Shown one piece after another: positions 1-9,424 of a DNA stretch of 64,000 nucleotides (position 1 is the stretch's first letter; every line of letters starts with the position of its first letter). The DNA lies in NCBI GenBank assembly GCA_026119855.1, contig JAOWBW010000182.1, positions 1,094,297 through 1,158,296 of the forward strand, written 5' to 3'. A program made the position numbers and the translations under genes. This DNA is from Campanula takesimana (Eukaryota > Streptophyta > Magnoliopsida > Asterales > Campanulaceae). The notes beneath the pieces are model-generated. The model did not search any database and was not told where the DNA came from. It was given only the letters and a program-made list of their open reading frames with translations.

Positions 1-1
1 G

Positions 2-1342
2 AACAAAGCTAGGTTGGTTGCACAAGGATATAGACAAGAAGAAGGCATTGATTATGATGAAACATTTGCCCCCGTTGCAAGACTCGAAGCTATAAGGATA
101 TTCTTAGCTGATGCCTCTTACAAAAGATTCAAGCTATATCAAATGGATGTAAAGAGTGCATTTCTCAACGGAGAACTTCAAGAAACCGTCTTTGTGGCTC
201 AACCGCTCGGATTTCAAGATCCCAAATTTCCAAATCATGTCTACAAACTCCGTAAAGCTTTGTATGGACTCAAACAAGCTCCACGAGCATGGTATGATAC
301 TCTATCTAAGTTTCTCCTTGAAAAGGGATTCAAGCGTGGTAAGATCGACACAACTTTATTCATTGCTAAATATAATGATCATACTTTACTTGTTCAAATA
401 TATGTAGATGATATTATTTTTGGTTCTACTAATGAATTGTTGTGTAAGCGTTTTGAGAAACTCATGAAAAGCAAATTTGAGATGAGCATAATGGGAGAAT
501 TGACATTTTTCCTTGGACTTCAAATTAAACAATGTGCTGAAGGCATCTTCCTCAACCAATCTAAGTACACAAGAGATCTCATCAAGAAATTTGGACTTGA
601 AAATGCAAAGGCATACGACACTCCTATGGCTACTGGTAACAAGCTAGATAAAGACTTGAAAGGTAAGAAGGTTGATCAAACCTTATATCGAGGTATGATT
701 GGCTCTCTCCTATACTTAACTGCTAGTAGGCCAGATATCATGTTTAGTGTTTGCGTTTGTGCTCGTTATCAAGCTGATCCTAGAGAAGCACATCTTATTG
801 CTGTTAAACGTATTATTCGATATCTATCTGGGACTACTAACCTTGGACTTTGGTACTCCAAAGATTCAACTTTTGATCTTATAGGTTACTCAGATGCAGA
901 TTATGCAGCATGTGCCATCGACAGGAAAAGCACGAGTGGAACTTGTCATTTCCTTGGAAATCGACTAGTTTCATGGGCAAGCAAGAAACAAGCCTCAGTC
1001 TCTGTATCGACCACAGAAGCTGAATATATAGTTGCTGGAAGTTGCTGCTGCCAAGTGCTGTGGATGAAGCAACAATTGGTTGACTACGGAATCAAAGAAG
1101 AAAATTGTCCAATCTTTTGTGACAATACATCTACCATTGCTGTCTCCAACAACCCTGTCATGCATTCCAAGACCAAACACATTGATATAAAATACCACTT
1201 TCTCAAGGATCATGTGGAAAAAGGTAATATCCATCTAGAGTATGTGAGTACTGATGATCAAATTGCAGATATTCTCACCAAGGCTCTTGATTCCAAGAGA
1301 TTTAGGTATCTAAGAGGAGAAATGGGTATGCTTGAACTCTAA
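2..1342 (+). CDS. Element A: Sirevirus-type Ty1/copia pol, reverse transcriptase-RNase H part (5' partial)
   Basis: This is the C-terminal part of a copia polyprotein; it copies element RNA into DNA inside virus-like particles. The frame is open from base 2, so the true start lies upstream of the window; the first ATG-like start at 14 is not the real one. Counting from base 14, the RT motif QMDVKSAFLNG is at about residues 43-53 and the catalytic YVDD at 130-133. RNase H follows with D294 (YSDADYAAC), E335 (STTEAEY) and D370 (FCDN), then HSKTKHID and the terminal RGEMGMLEL. No stop or frameshift is seen in 447 codons. Sequence style (GSTNELLCK, GSCCCQ) and the downstream env-like gene point to the Sirevirus (SIRE/Maximus) lineage, which is inference. 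The homologous pol of element D at 18584-20402 is decayed. Confidence 0.95.
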   Translation, partial: NKARLVAQGYRQEEGIDYDETFAPVARLEAIRIFLADASYKRFKLYQMDVKSAFLNGELQETVFVAQPLGFQDPKFPNHVYKLRKALYGLKQAPRAWYDTLSKFLLEKGFKRGKIDTTLFIAKYNDHTLLVQIYVDDIIFGSTNELLCKRFEKLMKSKFEMSIMGELTFFLGLQIKQCAEGIFLNQSKYTRDLIKKFGLENAKAYDTPMATGNKLDKDLKGKKVDQTLYRGMIGSLLYLTASRPDIMFSVCVCARYQADPREAHLIAVKRIIRYLSGTTNLGLWYSKDSTFDLIGYSDADYAACAIDRKSTSGTCHFLGNRLVSWASKKQASVSVSTTEAEYIVAGSCCCQVLWMKQQLVDYGIKEENCPIFCDNTSTIAVSNNPVMHSKTKHIDIKYHFLKDHVEKGNIHLEYVSTDDQIADILTKALDSKRFRYLRGEMGMLEL

Positions 1343-2002
1343 CTCAAACTTGTCTATATAATTTCTTGTACTAATGTTTGTCAAAAGTTCAAAATCAAGA
1401 TAGGTCCACGGCAGACCAACTCACGGTCAAGCATATAACACAAACCTCTAAACTCACTTGACCGCAACTCATGTCTGCCGCATCAACTATGCTGCCGCAT
1501 ATACCAAAGCTAAACCAAGCAAGGTAAGACCTCAATCGACCGTACATGTCACGGTCGACCTCATAGTTACCGCACAAGGACCCCAGGTAAGTTACTCAAA
1601 CTTAAAGATATTTATGATGTTTTGGTCATATCTACCTCAAGGGCATAAAGGTAACTTTCTATTTTCCCTCGTTTTTAATAAATTCAAATCTTTTGGGGCA
1701 TTAAGTTTTCAGCATTTAATTTTTATTCCTTAAAAACATCTAAGCCGTCATTGGCTAGTCCGATGTGACCCTCTGCAACCTTTCATTTAATGAAAACTAG
1801 ACCCTAGGTCACATCCGTCCTTTTGCAGAGTTAACCCCCTCCCATCACTCTGACCTCTGTAAACCACCACCAAAACCATTCCATTTCCTTTTTATACTCC
1901 ACCACTCTGCATCTCTCACCTTTTTCAGAAAAATCAAAACCTCTCTCTCTCTAAAGTTCTCTCTAAAACCGCCTCCCTTACTCTCATTCTTACAATATAT
2001 AA
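1343..2002 (+). other. Element A: pol to env-like spacer
   Basis: No coding region is supported in these 660 bases. The stretch is CT-rich near its end, directly before the env-like start. It contains repeated short motifs of the ccgca / gaccgc kind, for example around 1407-1570. Those motifs recur in the intron, the env-like exons and the LTRs of the same family. Element D has TGCGCA-type motifs at the equivalent place (20403-21218). Its role is unknown; it may hold a splice acceptor or a subgenomic promoter for the env-like gene. Confidence 0.6.
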
Positions 2003-2095
2003 ATGACTTCTAAACACCCATCTAAGAAGACTTCGAAATCTGTTGAATCAAGAGACGAACCTCCGACTCAATCCACTCCTCCCGTCGCTGTTATG
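2003..2095 (+). CDS. Element A: env-like gene, exon 1
   Basis: A short exon of 31 codons starts with ATG at 2003 and ends just before a GT at 2096. It encodes a Ser/Lys/Pro-rich, low-complexity N-terminus beginning MTSKHPSKKTSK. The start is chosen because the homologous exon of element D at 21219 has the same position after pol, the same length class and composition, and also ends in phase 0 with ATG followed by GTAT. No signal peptide or membrane segment is visible. Function is unknown; in Sireviruses the ORF in this position is called env-like by position only. Confidence 0.6.
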
Positions 2096-2735
2096 GTATG
2101 GATTTTCATCTTTCCATTATCTTTCTCGTGTTCTTGGTAAAAATCACAAAAAACTCTTCATATTCCTTGATTTTTTTTAATTTGTTCTTCATTCTCTTAA
2201 AATAGTTATATGAAAATCTTGCATTGATTGTTTAGTTTGTTTCTAGTCAGTATATCTCTTGATTGCATAGGATTTTTCCAGTTTTGTTGAAGTTCAGATT
2301 CCTTCAAATGGTTTTTTTCTACTTTTTCGAGTTCTCCCCTTTCGATTTCTGGGTTTAATTGAAATTGATTTGATATAACTGATTAATCTACATTTCCAAC
2401 TCTATTCATGTCATTTTTCATGGCTTTTGGTCATTTTCTGGGATTCTGGATATTGATGTTCATCGTATTCATCATAGTGTTCTTCGTGTTCTTGGCATAT
2501 TAATTTTGTGATTTAATTTGATTCGCTCTTCTATTAATTTCGTGTTTATTTACTATTCATGTTTTAATCCTTTCTTTGGTTAAACTTTTATGCTCGCGGT
2601 AGCTTTATCTCACCTTGCTTACCGCACTCCTATTGTTGCCGTGCCTCACTTGACCGTGCCTCCCTTACCGCATTATTTTGTCAAGTGCCGCACGATCTAC
2701 CTCAATGACTAAACTATGAATATTTTTTGTTTCAG
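2096..2735 (+). other. Element A: intron of env-like gene
   Basis: A 640-base AT-rich stretch is bounded by GT at 2096 and by a pyrimidine-rich tract ending ttgtttcag at 2735. Removing it keeps phase 0 between the two exons. The homologous intron in element D (21357-32230 less the inserted element E, about 689 bases) has a matching GT and an acceptor ending ttacgcag. The last 160 bases hold a cluster of ccgca-type motifs (2590-2700), matching the tgcgca cluster in the D intron. No transcript evidence is available here. Confidence 0.65.
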
Positions 2736-2795
2736 GATCTAAGTCACTTCATTCCAGGCATTGTCTTGGATCTTGAAGATCTTAAGAAAGATGCC

Positions 2796-4221
2796 TGTTA
2801 GGTTATTTCCGCAAGTGCATAGGTGTATGTAGTATAGATAGTGCAAGAGCGAGTCGATCCCACGAGGACAACTTTACTTATAAAATATTTTTTGCTTAGA
2901 ATAAGAAAATAAAGAAAAGAGAATGATTGGGGGTTATAAAATTGTTTGTCACTAAACTAGAAATGAAATTGCAACTACTATAACTTAGACAAAAACTCTT
3001 ATATTTTATGGAATCCTCGGGATTGGAACATCAACAACATATATTCATCAACTATCCATTCTCTATTTAGATTAAAGTTTCATTTTAAAACACGGATGGT
3101 ATGCTTGGCCTACACTACTTCTCACGATCAAGCAAGTAGCGTTTGTATTCTCATACTAATTATGCCCTATCTCTCGATGGCCCATAATTAGTAAGAATCC
3201 ATTAAGTTTTCTTTATGAAAATCAGCATACTTTCCATTCAAGGAGCATCCCTAAGCCATTACACTACTCTCGTGAGTAATGAACTTAGTTCTGACTATAT
3301 GGATCCGCTAATCAAGGTTCTCCGATCAGTACTTCCCTTGATTAACTAAGATTCATACAAATCATGGACGTCATCATGGTTGTAGGCGTTAGAGTTTGAT
3401 ATAGTAGAATTGTTTAAGATGAAGATAAGAATTTCAGAGCATGACTACTTAATAAACATAAATGTTATTGAGTTTCCAACCCCAAGAAAATGGGGGATTA
3501 CTCACAAGCCATATAAATAACAATAAGAATAAGATAAAGAAGAAAAGATAGAAGAAGAGATACTTATTCTGAATTGAAATGAAGATAAAAGACTTGAAAA
3601 GAACCTCTGAATATTATTGATGAAGAACTCAGAATATTGCTCAAGAAAAGTTGAATATCTTTCACAAATTCTGAGAATTTATTGATGTTTGAGAGTACAA
3701 ATTTTCACTATAGTAAGTTTAAAATGTTTCTAGATATATAAAACTACTGATATCTATCTCTATATATAGGCCTTGGACCAAGGGAAGTGATTATTCCCGG
3801 ATGCCTCCTTGAAAAGGTGCCTTTTGGAGAAGTCTGGAAAATTGCTGAACAGGGGGTGCTCGGCCGAGTCAAGGAAGGTGCTCGGCCGAGCAAGCCTTTG
3901 AAAATGACTTCTGCCTTTCTGATGCCTATGCTCGGCCGAGTCAAGGGTGGTGCTCGGCCGAGCAACTGCTGGAACACTTTTATTCTTCAATTTTCTTTGT
4001 CCAGTTAATTTGCTCCTTATTTATTTGTTTCACCTTCCTCCAAGAGATGTCCAAAGCTCATAATAATGCTCCAAAACCTGTATTATATATAAACATACTA
4101 CCAAGTGCATTATATCCGCATAATGAGATAAAATCAAATAGTTTAAGCTAATAATTACTTAAAATAAGGTAAATAAACTATATTTTTGGACCTTAAATGA
4201 CTATAAAATAGTCATTTATCA
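2796..4221 (-). repeat. Element B 3' LTR
   Basis: The left copy of the LTR pair starts tgttaggttatttccgc and ends atttatca in plus orientation. It matches 7999-9424 almost base for base. It is the 3' LTR because the internal genes read on the minus strand. It carries four copies of a CTCGGCCGAG palindrome at 3859-3962 and a TATA-like ctatatatag at about 3760-3769. Confidence 0.95.
3858..3964. repeat. Four GC-rich palindromes in the B 3' LTR
   Basis: The core CTCGGCCGAG occurs at 3859-3868, 3881-3890, 3931-3940 and 3953-3962. It forms two pairs, each with a start-to-start spacing of 22 bp. The second member of each pair extends to the 14-bp palindrome TGCTCGGCCGAGCA. The surrounding LTR is AT-rich. 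The same arrangement is at 9061-9167 in the other LTR. Confidence 0.95.
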
Positions 4222-4235
4222 ACTCCCCCACACTT
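4222..4235 (-). other. Element B polypurine tract
   Basis: On the minus strand AAGTGTGGGGGAGT directly precedes the 3' LTR start. It primes plus-strand DNA synthesis. A second copy sharing AAGTGTGGGGG is at 5253-5268. Confidence 0.85.
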
Positions 4236-5415
4236 GGATCTTGCTTGTCCTCGAGCAAGTTTAAACATTTGAAAATAGAGGAGTGAAAACGACAATAGTA
4301 AGAAAAACAAAGAAGGTCATCAATGCTCCCTCAGAATATTGTTATATAAGGTATTGCCTTCATAAAATTTCTTCCTTTTAAGTTTTTCATCCCAAGAAAT
4401 TTGTGAAGAAGAATGTAGGATGACATTGAAGAGTAAATAGAAAAGTTTGAATATAACATGAATAAATTCCATTGAATAAGAGCATAAAAAAAAAACAAAT
4501 GAATTTGCGGGACATAAGTATGAATTAAGAATTATATTCACTCTTTTAGAGTGCTTTGTGAATAAATTTTTCATGCTTGAATATACATTTCTTAAACTAT
4601 GATCTTTATTCTTTAACAAAGATGTCCATATGTCGTTATGCATTTTGAATCACAAAAATTGATGAAAGGCGGAGGATGATAGTGGAATTAGGTTCGAGAT
4701 TTGATTAATTAGACGTGGCAATTGAGTTTCTTGCTTCTAAATTGTCACACTCTATAATGATATATTCATTTAGATATTTGAGTGGACAATCAAAAGAAGA
4801 ATATATTGATTAATTAGCCTTTTAAAAGTGGGAATGGAAAGATGGATTAAAGTAATTTTTTTTTGTGATTCATAAGCATAACAAAGATGAAAAACCTTTG
4901 AAAAAGAGTAGAAATGAAAGTTTTTGAGATGCATATACAAGAATGTTTTAAAAGTTTCACAAGTATGTTGTATCCAAACTTAATGCCCACAAACTCATTA
5001 ATAATGTAATGCTTCTATTCAATAGGATTTAAAAGTTCATATTAATTTTGAAATTTTTTTTATTTACCATCCAATACAATCCTATGTTGTTATTATCAAA
5101 TTTCTTAAGAAGTAGAAGTTAGAAAGGTAAAAATTTTACTTTAGACAAATGATAATAGAGATAACATTCTCATCAACGGGAGCATTGGCTAAATATTTTT
5201 TATTTTTTTTATATATATATATATATATTTATTTTTTTTGAAGAAAGATATTACCCCCCCCCACACTTAAATGAAACATTGTCCTCAATGTTTTAAAATA
5301 GGACAATTTTTAAAGAAAAACTTTGAGGAGGAGAAAAATGAGAAGATCAAAATGACAATATATAAAACAAGAATAATCCATCGGTTACCATCCCGATGAT
5401 GCTTGTTTTAGGTCA
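4236..5415 (-). other. Element B non-coding 3' region
   Basis: About 1.2 kb of AT-rich DNA lies between the protease tail and the terminal PPT, where pol would be in a full-length element. I see no RT or integrase motif on either strand. It holds an AT microsatellite near 5208-5228 and an internal PPT-like block at 5253-5268. Confidence 0.75.
5253..5268 (-). other. Element B internal PPT-like tract
   Basis: On the minus strand it reads AAGTGTGG followed by a run of G and then T. It shares AAGTGTGGGGG with the terminal PPT about 1.0 kb away. It could act as a central polypurine tract, or it may mark a sequence duplication. Confidence 0.5.
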
Positions 5416-6531
5416 TTAGCTCGACCCCTTTCTTATAACTGGAATGGGCAAGGAATGGTATTGTAATGGCCTATTGTCCTTGACAATCCGCCATTCCATG
5501 CTCATTGGAATGATTGAGCTTCTGCGGTCGATACACGCACGCCACCCCGGTTTGCTTCCCTTCTTTGGTACCTTACCCTTCGGTATAGATTTTTCAATTT
5601 CATCTCTAGTAGGGCACTTATTTTTAATTTCACATTCCTTGCTCATAGATTCTAACATGTTAACACCGGATCAAGGGTTCTTAAGATTTGGATTTTTTAT
5701 TAATTTAAATCCTACTTTCTCATTCCCTACGTTTAAAGATAGTTTACCATTTTTAACATCAATGATTGCCCCTGCCGTGGCAAGAAATGGTCTACCTAAG
5801 ATAACGGGAATGTTATTGTCGTCTTCCATCTCAAGAACTAAAAAGTCGACCGGGATGTTTAATTTCCCGACTCGACAAGGAATGTCTTCCATAATACCCA
5901 CCGGAGTCTTAATGGAACGGTCCGCTAATTGTAAAGTTATTGTGGTGGGTTTGATTTCCCCCACACCTATTTTCTTACTAATCGATAGCGGAATGAGGCT
6001 AACACTTGCCCCAAGATCGAGTAATGCGTTCTCAACATTGAAATTACCTATGTTGCAAGGGATAGAGAAAGTGCCGGGATCTTTTAATTTTGGAGGTAAT
6101 TTTCTTTGTAAAACGGTACTTACCTCTTCCGTTAGTGCAACAGACTCAAACTCCTCAAGTCTCCTCTTATTTGAAAGAATTTCTTTTAAAAATTTTGTGT
6201 AAGAGGGCATTTTTTTTAAAATATCAATAAAAGGAACATTGATGTAAATTGATTTTAAAACTTCTAAAAATTTTGAAAATTGTTTATCAAGATTTGCCCT
6301 CGCCAATTTTTGAGGATAAGGTATTGGCGGATCAAAATTTCTAGAAGGTATTGGGGAGTCCGTCCCCTTTTCAACCTCCTTATTAGTTTTAAAAATTTGA
6401 GGAGTTTGACTATGGTTATTCTCGCTAAGGTTTTTTTCTTTTCCACTCCCGCTAGTTATTACATTAGCGTGCTCATCTGGCCTTTGCGTTTGACCGGGAA
6501 GGCTCCCTTGTGGTCTAGATGAAGCATTGGC
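5416..6531 (-). pseudogene. Element B protease and truncated pro-pol tail
   Basis: Reading continues in the gag frame after the TAA at 6532. A linker rich in Ser/Pro/Gln leads into the aspartic protease; from the Met at 6306 the active-site motif LLDLGASVSLIP is at residues 95-106, with DLGA in place of the usual DTGA or DSGA, as is common in Athila/Tat elements. The flap-side segment VILGRPFLATAGAIID follows. A TGA at 5671-5673 interrupts the frame, which then continues in the same frame to 5416 with a basic segment ending VIRKGSS. No RT follows. The protease would cut the Gag precursor. The two stops suggest decay, but both LTRs are young. Confidence 0.85.
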
Positions 6532-7845
6532 TTATTGAGAAATTTGGTTCTCTAGCATTTTACTATGTGCGGCTAGATTATCGAACCTGCTATTTAATGC
6601 CTTTAAACTTTCCATAACTTCATTGTTGATCTTATCTTGTGTATTTTTATTTTCGACCATGAAGTCCATTATAAGATCTAACTTTGATTTAGGGGGAGGG
6701 AAAGAATTATTGTTGAAATTTGATGTGAATCCCGGTGGTTGATTAGAAGGTTGAGGGTTCAAAACATTATTGCTCTTATAGGAAAAATTGGGGTGATTTT
6801 TCCATTCGGGATTATATGTATTTGAATACATACCCCCATTTTTCCCATAAGAGTTTACAAAATTTGGTTGCTCACTAGGGGTAGTGTCAAGCAATTCACA
6901 ACCTTGGGTACTATGTGAGTTAGACCCACATAGTTCACAAAAAACGTTTACATTGGCCACGGGATTCACATTTAGATTTTCAAACTTTTTTAGAATCATG
7001 TCAACCTTAGATGAGAGGAGAGTAACAGTATCGATAGTGTACTTACCTGGAGTTCCTTGTGGTTGCTCCCTTTCATTGGACCATTGATAATGGTTCAAAG
7101 CTATATTCTCGATCAAGTCATAGGCTTCGTCCACCATTTTATTCATTAATGCCCCTCCTGCTGCGGCATCTATGGTCTCCCTTGTCTTGAACATGAGACC
7201 GTTGTAGAATGTGTGCACGATCAACCACTTTTCAAGCCCGTGGTGTGGGCACATCCTCAAAAGCTCCTTGTATCGCTCCCAAGCATCATAGAGTGATTCG
7301 TTACTGTTTTGACTAAAGTTTGTGATCTTAGTCCGAATCTGAGCAGTCTTTGATGGAGGGAAGAAGCGCCCAAGGAAAGCTTCCTGAACTTGGTCCCATG
7401 TTGTTAATGAGTTATGAGGGACCGAGTTCAACCATTGCTTCGCCTTATCCTTAAGTGAGAAGGGGAAAAGACGCATTCTTATTGCTTCGGGTGTGATACC
7501 GAGAATTCGGGTGGTATCACAATACTCCAAGAAGGATTGGATGTCAAGGTGGGGATCTTCAAATGCTAAGCCACTGAATTGATTGTTCATCACCATGTGT
7601 AGAAGTTGTGGCTTAATTTCAAAATGGGCTGCATCGGCATTTGGAATGACAATGGGTGTCGTAGTCCCCGGGGTACTCGGGTTAACAAAGTCCCGTAGGG
7701 TTCTAGGTGGAGGTGTAGCGGGATCTCCTTCTCCGTTCTGTGCCATATTTTCTTCAAGTACTTCTCTTAGTCTCCTCAACCTTTCGTGAAAGGTTCTTTC
7801 TGATTCCGGATCAAACTCTTCAAGTATGATTCGGGCTCTTTTCAT
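6532..7845 (-). CDS. Element B gag polyprotein
   Basis: This 437-residue gag builds the virus-like particle that packages element RNA. ATG at 7845 is the first in frame, about 130 bases inside the PBS. Residues about 80-255 form the retrotransposon gag (capsid) domain typical of Athila/Tat elements (AKQWLNSVP, TWDQVQEAFLGRFFP, AWERYKELLRMCP). A zinc knuckle C-x2-C-x4-H-x4-C lies at residues 303-316 (CELCGSNSHSTQGC), followed by a Asn/Pro-rich tail. The frame is clean until TAA at 6532-6534, and the same frame continues directly into the protease. The stop therefore looks like one base change in a formerly continuous gag-pro frame, or a readthrough site. Confidence 0.93.
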   Translation of the reverse strand: MKRARIILEEFDPESERTFHERLRRLREVLEENMAQNGEGDPATPPPRTLRDFVNPSTPGTTTPIVIPNADAAHFEIKPQLLHMVMNNQFSGLAFEDPHLDIQSFLEYCDTTRILGITPEAIRMRLFPFSLKDKAKQWLNSVPHNSLTTWDQVQEAFLGRFFPPSKTAQIRTKITNFSQNSNESLYDAWERYKELLRMCPHHGLEKWLIVHTFYNGLMFKTRETIDAAAGGALMNKMVDEAYDLIENIALNHYQWSNEREQPQGTPGKYTIDTVTLLSSKVDMILKKFENLNVNPVANVNVFCELCGSNSHSTQGCELLDTTPSEQPNFVNSYGKNGGMYSNTYNPEWKNHPNFSYKSNNVLNPQPSNQPPGFTSNFNNNSFPPPKSKLDLIMDFMVENKNTQDKINNEVMESLKALNSRFDNLAAHSKMLENQISQ

Positions 7846-7974
7846 ATACTCTGGGAGTACCTAATGAAATTTTCAAAGACACAAATTCTTCGAAGGGATG
7901 TTAAATAAACAAAAAAAAAACAAAAACAAAAACAGAAAATTAAAAAGCAAAAAAATTTAAAAAGTAAACCGTTA

Positions 7975-7992
7975 TCCCCGGCAGCGGCGCCA
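7975..7992 (-). other. Element B primer binding site (tRNA-Asp type)
   Basis: On the minus strand this reads TGGCGCCGCTGCCGGGGA. It is complementary, with one mismatch, to the 3' end of plant tRNA-Asp, the usual primer of Athila-type elements. It lies six bases inside the 5' LTR, which fixes the orientation of the element. Confidence 0.85.
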
Positions 7993-7998
7993 AAAACT

Positions 7999-9424
7999 TG
8001 TTAGGTTATTTCCGCAAGTGCACGGGTGTATGTAGTATAGATAGTGCAAGAGCGAGTCGATCCCACGAGGACAACTTTACTTATAAAATATTTTTTGCTT
8101 AGAATAAGAAAATAAAGAAAAGAGAATGATTGGGGGTTATAAAATTGTTTGTCACTAAACTAGAAATGAAATTGCAACTACTATAACTTAGACAAAAACT
8201 CTTATATTTTAAGGAATCCTCGGGATTGGAACATCAACAACATATATTCATCAACTATCCATTCTCTATTTAGATTAAAGTTTCATTTTAAAACAAGGAT
8301 GGTATGCTTGGCCTACACTACTTCTCACGATCAAGCAAGTAGCGTTTGTATTCTCATACTAATTATGCCCTATCTCTCGATGGCCCATAATTAGTAAGGA
8401 TCCATTAAGTTTTCTTTATGAAAATCAGCATACTTTCCATTCAAGGAGCATCCCTAAGCCATTACTCTACTCTCGTGAGTAATGAACTTAGTTCTGACTA
8501 TATGGATCCGCTAATCAAGGTTCTCCGATCAGTACTTCCCTTGATTAACTAAGATTCATACAAATCATGGACGTCATCATGGTTGTAGGCGTTAGAGTTT
8601 GATATAGTAGAATTGTTTAAGATGAAGAGAAGAATTTCAGAGTATGACTACTTAATAAACATAAATGTTATTGAGTTTTCAACCCCAAGAAAATGGGGGA
8701 TTACTCACAAGCCATATAAATAACAATAAGAATAAGATAAAGAAGAAAAGATAGAAGAAGAGATACTTATTCTGAATTGAAATGAAGATAAAAGACTTGA
8801 AAAGAACCTCTAAATATTATTGATGAAGAACTCAGAATATTGCTCAAGAAAAGTTGAATATCTTTCACAAATTCTGAGAATTTATTGATGTTTGAGAGTA
8901 CAAATTTTCACTATAGTAAGTTTACAATGTTTCTAGATATATAAAACTACTGATATCTATCTCTATATATAGGCCTTGGACCAAGGGAAGTGATTATTCC
9001 CGGATGCCTCCTTGAAAAGGTGCCTTTTGGAGAAGTCTGGAAAATTGCTGAACAGGGGGTGCTCGGCCGAGTCAAGGAAGGTGCTCGGCCGAGCAAGCCT
9101 TCGAAAATGACTTCTGCCTTTCTGATGCCTATGCTCGGCCGAGTCAAGGGTGGTGCTCGGCCGAGCAACTGCTGGAACACTTTTATTCTTCAATTTTCTT
9201 TGTCCAGTTAATTTGCTCCTTATTTATTTGTTTCACCTTCCTCCAAGAGATGTCCAAAGCTCATAATAATGCTCCAAAACCTGTATTATATATAAACATA
9301 CTACCAAGTGCATTATATCCGCATAATGAGATAAAATCAAATAGTTTAAGCTAATACTTACTTAAAATAAGGTAAATAAACTATATTTTTGGACCTTAAA
9401 TGACTATAAAATAGTCATTTATCA
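7999..9424 (-). repeat. Element B 5' LTR
   Basis: The right copy of the LTR is 1426 bp and drives transcription on the minus strand. Its four CTCGGCCGAG palindromes (9062-9165) lie about 90-200 bp upstream, in the transcription sense, of a TATA-like ctatatatag at 8963-8972. It ends at 9424, directly before attcc, the altered right copy of the target duplication. Confidence 0.95.
8963..8972 (-). promoter_or_regulatory. Putative TATA box of element B 5' LTR
   Basis: The palindromic string ctatatatag lies in the 5' LTR, downstream (minus sense) of the GC-rich palindromes. The position fits a U3/R border, but the transcription start is not known. Confidence 0.5.

Larger units (their letters stand above)
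2796..9424 (-). mobile_element. Element B: non-autonomous Athila-like gypsy element with gag and protease only
   Basis: This is a complete LTR element of about 6.6 kb on the minus strand. Both LTRs are 1426 bp, begin TG and end CA, and differ at only about a dozen positions by eye, so insertion is recent. Flanking pentamers are atgcc (2791-2795) and attcc (9425-9429), a target duplication with one substitution; the env-like frame of A is restored with the left copy. The PBS fits tRNA-Asp, as in Athila and Tat lineages. Inside are gag and an aspartic protease; there is no RT, RNase H or integrase, and about 1.2 kb of AT-rich non-coding DNA precedes the 3' LTR. It resembles the TR-GAG class of non-autonomous elements, with protease added. 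Confidence 0.92.

Noticed and set aside
3744..4008. Small ORFs on both strands with copies at 8947-9211
   Set aside because: They cross the GC-rich palindromes of the B LTR; the open frames follow from the low stop density there.
5444..6202. 252-codon ORF on the plus strand
   Set aside because: It is antisense to the protease of element B, which has clear family motifs on the minus strand.
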